DNA from: Beta vulgaris subsp. vulgaris | Lineage: Eukaryota; Streptophyta; Magnoliopsida; Caryophyllales; Amaranthaceae | Reading direction: 5' to 3' | Length of the DNA: 64,000 nt | Assembly: GCF_026745355.1 (NCBI RefSeq) | Contig: NC_079210.1 | Coordinates: 29,847,116 to 29,911,115 of the forward strand | Shown here: one piece after another, positions 1 to 9,978 of the stretch | Numbering within the stretch: the stretch's first letter is position 1 | How the letters are laid out: each line of letters opens with the position of its first letter | Position numbers and translations under genes: made by a program | The notes under the pieces: generated by a model | Told to the model about the DNA's origin: nothing | What the model saw: the letters and a program-made list of their open reading frames with translations, nothing else | Database searches by the model: none

Positions 1-2464
1 TTGGGGAGAATGAATAATTGTGTCCAGTATACATAAATGGACATCAACACAAAGTTGACCAGTTGCAGCCTCCCACTATAGGAAAGGTTCCTGCTACTCC
101 ACACCTTTACCCTCATACACATCTTGTCAATAATAGCCTCATAATCATTCACCTTCAGTCTCTTAGTGCTCATAGGTACACCAAGGTATCTAAATGAAAG
201 AGAGCCAATCCTAAAGCCTGTTACTTGCTGGATTCTACTTATCTCATCCTCTGTCATGCTAGTCAGATACATTTCAGACTTTTCAGGACTCATATGGAGG
301 CCAGATGTCTTAGAAAACATCTTCAAGGCACTAATAAGCATACAAATAGAATTGTAATCCCCTTTTGAGAACAGAAGCAGATCGATCATCTGCAAAAATG
401 AGATGATTCAGTTTCATATGTTTGCATCTTGAGTGAAACTTGAAGCCAGGAAGAGTGCCCACTTTAGAGAGGATTCTAGAGCTAGTCCATGCAGAGGGTA
501 AATAACAAGGGGGAGAGAGGATCCCCTTGTCTTAGGCCTCTTTTAGGATAAATCATCTCACTAGGATTGCCATTTATCATTAGTGTATAAGAGGGAGTAG
601 TCACACACATCATGATAAGTTGCACAAAGGAGGCAGGGAATTGGAGCCCAACCAGCATTTCTTCTACAAAAGACCATTCCATAGTGTCATAAGCTTTTTT
701 AATGTCTAGTTTCATCAGGCAACAGGCTTGTTTCTGAGAAGGCCTATACATCTTTACCAAGTCTTGACATAAAAGCACATTATGTATAATGTTCCTCCCA
801 GTGACAAAAGAACCTTGCGTAGGGCTGATTATATCAAGTAATACAGTGTTAAGCCTTGCACAAATGAGCTTAGACAAGCATTTGTAGATGGTGGAGCAGC
901 ATGCAATAGGCCTGAACTCACTCACTGAGTTTGGAATCTTCACCTTAGGGACTAAGGTAAGTGTAGTAATGTTTAGCTCTCTAACCATCAGACCAGTTCT
1001 CAACATACCCAGTATAGTCTGACTAATTTCATCACCAACAATCTCCCAAGCAGCCTTGAAGAAAACACTGCTATATCCATCCAGACCTGTAGCCTTGTTG
1101 CTTGGAATACTAAACATCATCTTCCTTACATCTTCTGTAGTGAAGCTGAAACTCAGTCTAACACAATGACCAGCTGTAAGAGATGAACCATACTGTAAAA
1201 TGTCAGGCAGCACAGTAGTCCTAGACATCATACAAGCACTAACCAGTTGTTGATAGAATTCCAAAAATGCACTCTCAATAGATTCAGGAGTATCTCTCCA
1301 TTGTCCATTCATAGACTGAATAGCTTTAATAGAGTTCCTCTTCTACCTAGCTTTAATGCTATTGTAGAAAGTTTTGGAGTTTTCATCACCTTCTTTTAGC
1401 CAATGTAGCTTAGCATTCTGTTGTAGAGCAGAGTGAAGGTTCCCCCAAGCTACCTGATACACTACCTGAGCCTCTTTCTCTAGTTGAGCCAGCCTACAAT
1501 CACCAAGATGGGAGTGTAACTCTTGCTGAGTAGCTAACAATCTATCTTTTGTAGCTTTTTCAGCCTCCTGCAGCTCACCTAGCCCTCTTTGATCAAGGGT
1601 TTTGAGATCCAACTTCAGAAGCTTCAATTTCTTCAGAACCTAAAAAGAAGGAACCCCATATACATGCCTTCTCCACCCTTCAGATACTACTTCACTAAAA
1701 GACTCATTGAAACACCAGTGATTATAAAACTTAAAAGGTTTCTTGCCATGTATCATAGGGCAAGTTTTGATTAACATAGGGCAATGATCAAATTCACCCT
1801 ATGGCATAAAGAACACCTCAGCATCCTGGAATTCAGCATTCCACTCAGAGTTAGCCATGAATCTGTCAATCTTGGACACGACTCTCTGGTTTCCAGTTTG
1901 TTTGTTGTTCCAAGTGTAAAATTCTACCAGTAGCTTTAACATCCTCAAGCTTTCAACTAGAGACACATCTCCTCATAGGCCCTATTTCTGAATCTCTGAT
2001 TATGGAACCAATCCTCTCATCTCTATTAAGAACAGAGTTAAAATCCCCACCTATACACCAAGGTCAGTAGTTTGAGAAGCTATTCCCATCAAATCAGACC
2101 ATATCTTCTCTCTTCCCATAGCATCATTGAAGCCATAGATAAATGTACATAGAAATGTCTTTTTACTGTGACATGTAGTGATTCTACAGTGAATCATCTG
2201 TGCAGAAACATATCTGATATCAACAGTGAAAGACCCAGGTTACCACGCCAAGACAATCCTTCCACTATCATTGCAATGGTGATTTGTGAAAAAGCACCAC
2301 TTTGGACACATACTTAGATAAAATCTACCAAGGTTAGGAGACTTTACCTTGGTTTCTAAGAGGCTGAATAGCTGAACATTGTGGAGATTGATCAACTCTC
2401 TCACTTTAACTTGCTTGGTAGGGCTATTCAGGCCTCTTACATTCCGTATTAAGATATTATCCAT
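1..2464 (-). pseudogene. LINE ORF2: endonuclease / reverse transcriptase, broken
   Basis: ORF2 of the left LINE. Its ATG at 2464 begins MDNILIRNVRGLNSPTKQ, the usual start of a plant LINE endonuclease. The endonuclease GGDFNSVL motif lies near 2020-2050 but has stops around it. The longest open piece (482-1312) carries RT blocks including GLDGYSSVFFK, ACCSTIYKCLSKLI and GLRQGDPLSPLLF. The FADD catalytic box is at 385-396 and is followed at once by a 4-bp CGAT insertion that shifts the frame; the shifted frame (LLLFSKGD onward) stays open to base 1. Stops lie after LCMD (near 479), near 1342 and through the endonuclease. In a working LINE this protein would nick target DNA and copy the RNA. 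Confidence 0.9.
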
Positions 2465-3683
2465 GACTAGTAGGGGACTCCCTCCCCTCACTAGCCTTTC
2501 CCTTGTCAGTGTGAACATGCGCACTCTCACATTCAGGCACTACACCTCCATCATCATTCTTAGACATCAATTGAGAAAACACATTTGTGATCTGTATAGC
2601 CTGCCCTACTTGAGGGCTTTTAGCAGGACTAGCCTTCTTTGTAGGCACCAATTGGAATCCATCTGTATCAATATAAGTAGTAGGCTGTCCATCAGCCTTG
2701 TGAGCCTTAGTCTCCCCTGGGTTTTCCTTATCCCTTAGGAGCCCACTTCTTAGCCTGAGAAGCTCGACCGTTCTCCACTATATGTCCATAATTCTTACAT
2801 TTGGAGCACAACAAACGCCTCCATTCATATTCAACCCTTTGCTCCACCATAATCCCCTTTTCATTCTCAAGAAACACAACATCAGGAAGAGCTTGCTCAA
2901 TCTGTATCTCAACAAGCACCATAGCAAACAACAGTTTCTCCCTAAGTTTAGTAGCTTGATCCATCTTAATCAACGGGCCTACTAAACCAACAATTTTCTC
3001 CAGACTTCTCTCACCCTAATATTTCAGGTCTAATTGTGGGAGTTTGATCCAAATAGGAATTGTTTTCAGGTTATTCTTATTAATATCAATATCAGCCGTC
3101 CATCGTTTTACAATCAATGGTTTACCATCAAAAAATTGAGGTTCACCATCAATGTAGTCTGCAAACTGGCAACACAATTAAACGTAACAATGAATAAGCC
3201 TTTGCCAATCACAGCAACCTTCTCAATCCCCTGGTTTTTCCAAACACGATTAAAAAGACCCTCTATGATCTTTAATGGCGGATTTGCCCCTAAAACATAA
3301 CAAATCATTGCAGAATTCCAGTAATGAATTTCATCCTCAATATCATCCAATGCAATTTTAGTATGTGATTGCGAATTACCTCCATTTGATGAAACATGAA
3401 TAGTTTGAGCAGCACTCTATTTTCCTCTATTACTTGCATGCGTCACCTCCGTATCTTTCAATAGATTCAGCCACATATTCACCGGATTCTGAATCGCATC
3501 AATCATATCATCACTCGGATGATCATCACCATTCTCCTGATCAATCAGCTCAGCATCAATGGGTTCTGTATCTCCCTTCTTTGAATGTACCTCAGATTGT
3601 GTCGATTTCTTGCTACTGGATTCCTTTAACTCTTTCCTCTTAGCTAAAGAATTTGTAGCCAATTGACGGCGAGTTTGAGCCAT
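2457..3683 (-). pseudogene. LINE ORF1: DUF4283-like nucleic-acid-binding protein, broken
   Basis: ORF1 of the left LINE, starting at ATG 3683 with a charged N-terminus. A DUF4283-like segment (IEDEIHYWNSAMICYVLGAN, 3114-3350) is followed by a retroviral-type zinc knuckle near 2755-2800. The knuckle reads CSKCKNYGHIVENG, so the last zinc ligand of CX2CX4HX4C is Gly (GGT where TGT is expected). The C-terminal part (2457-2651) ends in TAA at 2457-2459, overlapping the ORF2 start ATG (2462-2464). Frameshifts or stops separate the three pieces. In active elements ORF1 coats the RNA. Confidence 0.85.
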
Positions 3684-3772
3684 AGCTTAGGCGCAAGCAC
3701 CGCGAAACACCAACATGGCAGGAAAATGGGTCTTAAAACTAGAGAGGGTCTAGTGATAGAGAGAGAAAGAGT

Positions 3773-3791
3773 TATATATATATATATATAT
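3773..3791. repeat. (TA)n microsatellite
   Basis: Uninterrupted TA dinucleotides directly upstream of the LINE 5' end; a GA-rich run (3757-3770) precedes them. Confidence 0.9.
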
Positions 3792-3835
3792 TCTTCTCTT
3801 TAATTTGATGGTGGTGTTGCTACCTTTGTTGTGAT

Positions 3836-3912
3836 CGTGGTGGTGGAGTGGGGTTTAGGTGGAGGGGTGGGATAGTGTTGGTGGAGTGGGGTTCATGTGG
3901 AGGGGTGGGACA
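3836..3912. repeat. G/T-rich imperfect tandem duplication
   Basis: Two adjacent copies of a roughly 38-bp unit containing GTGGAGTGGGGTT and GGAGGGGTGGGA, inside a strongly G/T-skewed stretch (3820-3960). No coding sense was found on either strand. Confidence 0.7.
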
Positions 3913-4578
3913 ATGGTGGTTGGTTAGGATGTTAGTGGGTTGGGTGGTGGTTGGGGTTGGGTTAGGTAAACCAATAACACTAAGGGTTGACTTAACGATT
4001 TAATCATCATTAAAGTCACGGTTGTATAATATTACTAAGTATAGAGCTATTTTTGAAACAGAAAAAACGATTTACCATTACAAATATTCCATAGTATAGG
4101 GTTACCAGTGAAAATTTCCCTTTTATCTTTTGTTAGGAAAAGATGATAGATATATTTTTGCAAATGTCATGTATGATGATGTTTAGTAAATGCGTTTTGA
4201 AAAAGAGTAGAATAGAAAAGGGTGTAGAATTGATTTTGAAAAAGTAAGTTTTTTGAAGTTGATTGAATATGGTAATTTAAGATTGATAAGGAAAATTAGT
4301 TGATTAGCAAGGATGAAGTGGGAAGAGGTAGACATGCATGACAACTCTAACTCTACAATGACCATTTTAGATGCACTTTTTAGGAGAGACTAAACCTTGC
4401 ATGAAAAGATTGATTATTTTTAGATTAGGTAAGACCTCTTATTAGAGCATGTACTACGCGAAGGCAGACGGAAAAACATAGGAATGTACGTAAGATCGTC
4501 CATTACGACGACTAAATCAGCGAAAAGAGTGCGACGCGCAGATTGCGTGCCGCACAGCATCGTTGTGCGCGGCAAAAG
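3913..4578. other. Non-coding stretch, nothing recognised
   Basis: AT-rich sequence with no recognisable coding frame. The one short minus-strand frame (4183-4365) has no family resemblance. Confidence 0.6.
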
Positions 4579-4620
4579 AGTGGTGCGCCAAGCGCAACTT
4601 AATGCGCTTGGCGCACTACT
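4579..4620. repeat. GC-rich 18-bp stem hairpin
   Basis: An inverted repeat with 18-bp arms: AGTGGTGCGCCAAGCGCA (4579-4596), a six-base loop, then a complementary arm (4603-4620) with one mismatch. The surrounding sequence is also CpG-rich, unlike its AT-rich neighbours. Confidence 0.85.
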
Positions 4621-6303
4621 CCCCTACACTTTTGACGCATTAGGCAATTGATGATTTTTTATGTTCGTTAGACGCAATTTTAGGAACGACGCATAATAAC
4701 GATAATTTGACAGGATAACATCAGGCAAGAATTGCAATTACATGCAAATGTCATATAACATGGATCCCAAGTTCCAACTTAAAGTCCAGTTCTATATTTG
4801 AAACTATTGGTCAGGTTTAGGTTCAGTCTAAAAAGGATCCATGACTAAGTGATTAATCCCACGTTTCGTACCCCTGCGTAAAGAGGTGGCCACGTGTAAG
4901 ACGCACTCCAATCTTAAGTCGGGAACAAGAGAACAATGTCATAGTTGGGTAGGTTTGCTTATAACTAAGACCCAACACTATCGCTCAGGAAGCTTTTTTG
5001 GAAGGACAAAGTGCAATAGCCATGCATATGCAAAACAGTAGATTTTCCTTATGGTGGCTGAACAATAGCCATGCATATGCAAAACTGTATGTTATTCGAA
5101 GGCATAAAAATAAGAACGTATCGCATTTTTCAAGTTTCACCCACTCATTGAAAAAAATATTTTTTTAAAAAAATCCTCCTCAGTGAAGTCGCCAATCTCT
5201 AGGCATGTTTTTATTTCGCCTATGCGGTGTGAGCACATATTATATTTGACTACCCCATTGTTAAGGTTTTATTGAAAATTGTTTTGAAAAAAGTCGCCAA
5301 CAATTCTTTTTAGGAAGAATCATAAACCTAATTGGATATGAAAAAACTGTAGGGACAAATTATCTAATGAAGATTTCCCCATCATGACTCGATAAATGGT
5401 CAAAGTGAACCAAAGATTGAGTTCGAGGGTGAGGGTATAACACAATCCGAAACTATGTTGTCCATTGCTGGCCTCTACTAAATATCGATTCATTACAGAT
5501 CTTATGCCAAAGAATAATCATAAATATTCTTATACGCCCTAAAATATTTAGTCTAAGTTGGTTTAGAAAACACATAAAAATAATACTTTTTTAGTGATAT
5601 GTTATTATGCAATCAATTTACAGGGAACCTAGCAGGTTGTCCAAATTAATCTGATTAATATTAGAACAGTTCTTTAGGTCTTGATTAGCAAAAATAACAT
5701 GTGGGTGATAAAAATAATAAAGCAGGAACAATCATATAATATTCATATAACGATCAGACGGGCATAAAATATACAATGGCAAAAATAATATGAACACGGG
5801 TTAGAAAATATACAGTAAAGCGATTTCATATTAAAGATCTACATCAAGAAAGAAAATTGATAGTAACTTCAATATAAAAATAATTTATTTAAGGATCCTC
5901 AAGATTATACCTATGCGGTATAGATTAAAAAGCACAACGATCTTCAGACTGAGCAATCGTGGAGCCAAGAACGTAGTGTGATTAGGAATAGATTGAAAGT
6001 ATTAAGTTATCGAAAGTATTTGAGTGTTTGAGTATTTTTAGAGTCGATTGTGTACTCGTGAGTAGTAAGGATTCTTTTTATTCGTAAAATAATAATGAAA
6101 TAGCCTCCCTTGATTGGGGAAACCAATAGTAATTATAGGCAGAACGACACTACGCCTGACGCAACTGACGTGTCAAGCGCATAACGCGGCATGCCTAATA
6201 AAAATCGTGCACGTGGTACACGTTCTGAATTAGATAAGAAAGAAATTACATATCTCAAGCAAAGAAATGTGCTTGATGCAGAACGCTGATAGAGTCAGAA
6301 ATC
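4621..6303. other. Unassigned non-coding stretch
   Basis: No coding frame recognised. A 23-bp sequence around ATAGCCATGCATATGCAAAA is repeated at 5014-5036 and 5063-5085. CpG-rich words such as GCGCATAACGCGGCATGCC recur near 6130-6240. It could be the body of an old LTR or leader, but I cannot place it. Confidence 0.4.
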
Positions 6304-6339
6304 CATGTGCCAAGTGCAGATTAGTGCACCTGGCACATG
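6304..6339. repeat. Second GC-rich hairpin, similar to 4579-4620
   Basis: The arm CATGTGCCAAGTGCA (6304-6318) pairs with the arm ending CTGGCACATG at 6339, with one mismatch and a five-base loop. The arm theme (TGYGCCAAGYGCA) matches the 4579-4620 hairpin. Confidence 0.75.
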
Positions 6340-6894
6340 TGGACAGACCTACGCCTGACGCACAACCGTGCGCTATGCACAGGTTGGTGCACCAGCCTGA
6401 CTCCTGGCAAGCCTTCGCGAGCTTTGTTTGAAACCGCGTTTAAAAGATTTCTTTTATCCCTTTAATTACGAATATCTAATTTTCCGAGATAAAATCTTAT
6501 TTTAGCTTATAAAAAATATCTTTTGAAAATATTGGTTAAAATAAATCAATCAATTACCAATTAATTGGGCTTTTCAAAGAATTGGGCTCAAATACAATTA
6601 ATTATCATGATTAATTTATTAGGCTTTAGAATATCATTTTGAAATACAATTTTGGAGTGGTTCTTTAGCTTGTTCTTCCGTTGGATCGCGTCGACTAATA
6701 ACGCGGTATGTTTAATCATTTGATCCTTAAATAGGAAGACACAATTATGTGTCTACAATAACTATCTCCTTATAGATTCGATCCTGACTTCTCTGACTAC
6801 TAGTTAGTGGACCTCATGTTATTTTTGATTAGGTGATACGACTTTAGCTTGTCAGAGACATGTGTCTAAAAGTGACGAACTAACACTATCATAG

Positions 6895-8012
6895 TAAGTT
6901 AAAAGAACTAACGAATTAAAAGGAACTAGACATATGTTAAATAATGCAACAGTTAGTCTATGTCGTTTGAGTGATTAAAGCCTAGACAATAGGAAACTGT
7001 TTTTATTTGTTAACGATCTTATTTTATGGAAAATATTTTTAAAGGAAACATTTTATCTTTTTAGTTTTATGAAAAATAGTTTTGAAGATAATATTTTAAT
7101 AAAAGGATTTAATTTTGGTTTTATTAAATAAAATACTTTTAAACTAAATCAGATTTTCGATTTACTGCTTTAGTGGTTGCTAAAATTAAGGAAGCAGTAA
7201 CATTTCCATCAAACACGTTTAATAAATATCATGGAGATCATGGGTGTAAAAAAGGAACGTGTTTCTCTAGTTGAGGAACATCATGGGATAATGTTTTTAC
7301 CATTAACTCATGTTATAATCACACGTTCTAAGCAATCACTGCTATAAATATTAATGTCTCATTATGTTTCAAAGTGTGTCTGACTTTTAGTAGTCACACC
7401 GTTGTGTGTCTAACAAAGTGATAATTAATCTACAAAGGTATTAATTTGAGTATCACGTTTGTTGAGTTAGTACCACCAACGTTCAAAGTTCCAAGTTCCA
7501 TGTTTCATTACCATATGAGTTCATTGTTTCATTAGCACTTTCTATCATTCTATTATTCTATATTTTGAGTTGAGAAAAGAGTTGAGAAGAACTCTTATAG
7601 TTTCAGTTTGGGGAAGGGGTTTGAGTGAAATATTGTAAAGTGTGAGTCTTTGAGTGAAGCAAAGAAAGAGAAATGAACTTCGAGTGAAGTTCGAGAGGAA
7701 AAACAGTTAGAGGGAAATGTTATTGAGACTGAGTTTGTAGAGGAACTCGAGGAGTGGCCCGAGAGATAATAGGTTTGTAACAAAGGTCTTTTGGCCTATT
7801 ATAGTGAAAGAGTTGAGTCTAAAAATCCTAGTGATCGAGGTTGTTTCTTCTTGTTGGGCCCAAGAAGTTTTTCCTCGTAAAATCCCTTGTGTATTTCTCT
7901 TGTTCCTTTCATAGTTTTATAATTCCTCATAAAGTTACGTTCATTTCCTACACATACATTTCACACCTCCCCCCCCCCCCGGCCCTCTTGTTGTGTTCCT
8001 ATAGAAATAACA
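6895..8012 (+). mobile_element. Truncated LTR related to the Sirevirus at 34046
   Basis: The 3' part of an LTR that aligns in order with the 34046-36991 LTR: a GGAACTAGAC region near 6930, GGAACATCATGGG near 7274, then the shared segment GTTGTTTCTTCTTGTTGGGC (from 7840), a C-rich run, and the terminus GTTCCTATAGAAATAACA. The 5' part with the TGTTGAACC start is missing. A poly-C run lies at 7969-7980. The reading frames inside are not genes. Confidence 0.75.
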
Positions 8013-8038
8013 AAGAGCTCTGAGAATAATACCATCCA

Positions 8039-8420
8039 GATTATACAGCAGAGACTGAGTATATTGCAGCAGCACATGCATCAAAGGAAGTTGCTTGGAT
8101 AAAAAAAAAGTTCATTAGTGAGCTTGGTGTAGTTCCTCGCATTGACAATGTCGTTGAGTAAAATTGTGACAACAACGGTGCCATTGCTCAGTCTAAGGAA
8201 CCAGATCTCATCGAAGGTCTAAACTTGTGCTCAGGAAATTTCATCTTATTCGAAAGATCGTTGTAAAAGAGTATATAAATTAAGCAAGGTTCATACTGAG
8301 GACAATATTGATTGAGCCTATAACTAAGATATATTAATTCTATGAGGTCACACATTGTAGCAGAAGTTGGACAAAGCAATCCAAATTCATTAAGGATAAG
8401 GGTTGGGCTGGCCATAAGGA
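8039..8420 (+). pseudogene. Copia RNase H C-terminal fragment
   Basis: Translation from 8039 gives ETEYIAAAHASKEVAWIKK, ISELGVVPRIDN and CDNNGAIAQSKEP. These match the C-terminal RNase H domain of Ty1-copia polyproteins and resemble the minus-strand copy at 22438-22846. A TAA replaces a codon just before CDNNGAIAQ, and the tail is degenerate. It is joined directly to the end of the LTR fragment ending at 8012. Confidence 0.8.
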
Positions 8421-8845
8421 AAATGGGAGGAGAACTAGTTCTCCTAATTTGCCTATAACTCTACTGTTATATATAGGATATAATATTAGGGTTTAGGTGA
8501 TCAATTCATTAAGCAGTTTTTATTCACAAAAGAGAAAGCTTGAGAAACCCTAAACTCCTCTCCTAAGACCGACAATTATATCACCTAAAAATAAGAGAAT
8601 TCTTCTCTTTCGTTCTAGCAGACGTTGGTGTTCAACTGGTGTTCGTGGACTGATTGGAGGAGCAACACTTGGAGCTCTCAGATCTTCAAAGCTTTCCTAC
8701 AACATAAAGATCAGGTTGTACATCTAACCCTTATTGAACTATTCATGTATTTAATTAAGTTTGCAATCCATGATAGATGTTAGGAAATTGACATCTGAAA
8801 TTTTGCTATATATGCATCTATATGTTCCTACAACAGTGGCCATTG
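8400..8845 (+). mobile_element. PPT and LTR-like sequence of the RNase H copia remnant
   Basis: A purine tract AAAATGGGAGG (near 8420) follows the RNase H remnant, as a polypurine tract would. Next comes about 400 bp ending TGTTCCTACA, then ACAGTGGCC, a weak primer-site-like start. An 18-bp perfect palindrome, AGGAGAACTAGTTCTCCT, sits at 8428-8445. LTR boundaries are uncertain. Confidence 0.45.
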
Positions 8846-8907
8846 TTGTAAGGTGAGCCCTGTCTAGGAGTCCTATAAGTGAAATAGCTGAAGGTTGTAT
8901 TATCATT

Positions 8908-9286
8908 GAACTAAGCCTGGCAAGAATTAGCTTTGTTTTGGATATATACTCTCAGCAGTAGTTGAATATGTGATAGGCTTGAGCAATTCATAGTAGCAAT
9001 TTGAAACGGATTAGTAGCATACATTTGCTCGAGTTGATAAAAAAGATGGAATGTACTACTAATTAGATCTTAAGAAAGGTTATAGATCTTCAGATGCAAT
9101 GAACTAAGCATGGCAAGAAATAGATCTGTTTTGGATATATACTCTAGCATTAGTTAAATAGGTGATAGGCTTGAGTAATTCGGAGTAGCAATTTGAAATG
9201 GATTAGCAGCAAACATTTGCTGAGTTGATCAAAAAGATGGAATGTACTGCTAATTAGATCTTAAGAAAGTTCATAAATCTTCAGAT
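8908..9286. repeat. 193-bp tandem duplication
   Basis: Two head-to-tail copies (8908-9100 and 9101-9286) share GAACTAAGC, TTGGATATATACTC, TGATAGGCTTGAG and TTAGATCTTAAGAAAG at a constant 193-bp offset, with scattered substitutions. No coding frame. Confidence 0.85.
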
Positions 9287-9349
9287 ATGTTACAACTTTG
9301 ATATCGATGCTCGTCACGATACACAAGTTTCCTCTTGATGAAACTTAAC

Positions 9350-9425
9350 AATTCAACAAAGAAGCAGAGTCAAATGCTATGCAGATGCACTGGCAAAGCA
9401 GGGACCAGGGACTAAATTAAAGGTG
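9350..9425 (+). pseudogene. Small LINE RNase H-like fragment
   Basis: One plus-strand frame reads KCYADALAKQGPGTKLK, resembling the CADALAKxG motif at the end of RVT_3-type RNase H domains found in plant LINEs. Only about 20 codons are recognisable, so this is tentative. Confidence 0.35.
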
Positions 9426-9978
9426 TGCACTTGAGACCATTAAAAGTGGAATAATTACTTACAAATCGCAGGAGTATTATACTTAGAGACACCTAGAGCA
9501 GACGGTTCGATCACTAAGTCAAACTGGTTCAAACTTCAAAACAGTCAAGTGGGGGGAGGGGGGCAAGTTTCCAAAATTCAGCCTGCATGACCACAACTGC
9601 CCACTTTCTTCACAATCTGTTCCTTGGTTCCCCTTGTCAAGCTCAATTTGCCTTGTGACCAGTTGGCTATCGTCAGCTCTTAATCTATACTTGTGAATAA
9701 GGCTATCTATAACTAGAAGCCCCATATTGAAGCATTTGTAACAGCTGAAGTGGAAGATCAAGAGAAGACAGTTACACAAAAAATGCTCGTATTTACATGT
9801 GTAAGGGTATAGGACACCAGGCAAATCAAATATCTTACGAAAAAATTTGTAAAATACAGCCCATATATCAAACAAACTTTAACATAATTTGCTTCCCTAA
9901 AGTTGGTTTAGCGGCGTATTGCCGTATGTTACTAAACAGAGAATGAATAAATACATGCTGCTTTCATAGAAAAAAAAA

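Larger units (their letters stand above)
1..3740 (-). mobile_element. LINE retrotransposon (plant L1 type), 3' end beyond window
   Basis: Non-LTR element read on the minus strand. It holds a 5' leader, ORF1 (DUF4283-like domain plus zinc knuckle) and ORF2 (endonuclease then reverse transcriptase), in the order known for plant L1 LINEs. The 5' end is near 3740, just before a TA microsatellite; I found no target-site duplication because the 3' end lies left of base 1. Several in-frame stops and at least one frameshift make it inactive. Confidence 0.9.

Noticed and set aside
4579..6339. CRISPR-like or attachment-site structure from the paired hairpins
   Set aside because: The window is plant nuclear DNA; there is no regular repeat-spacer array, only two isolated hairpins.
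9519..9875. 118-codon minus-strand open frame downstream of the methyltransferase
   Set aside because: No domain or conserved motif, low-complexity hydrophobic start, and it follows the gene's stop codon, so it is more likely downstream or UTR sequence.
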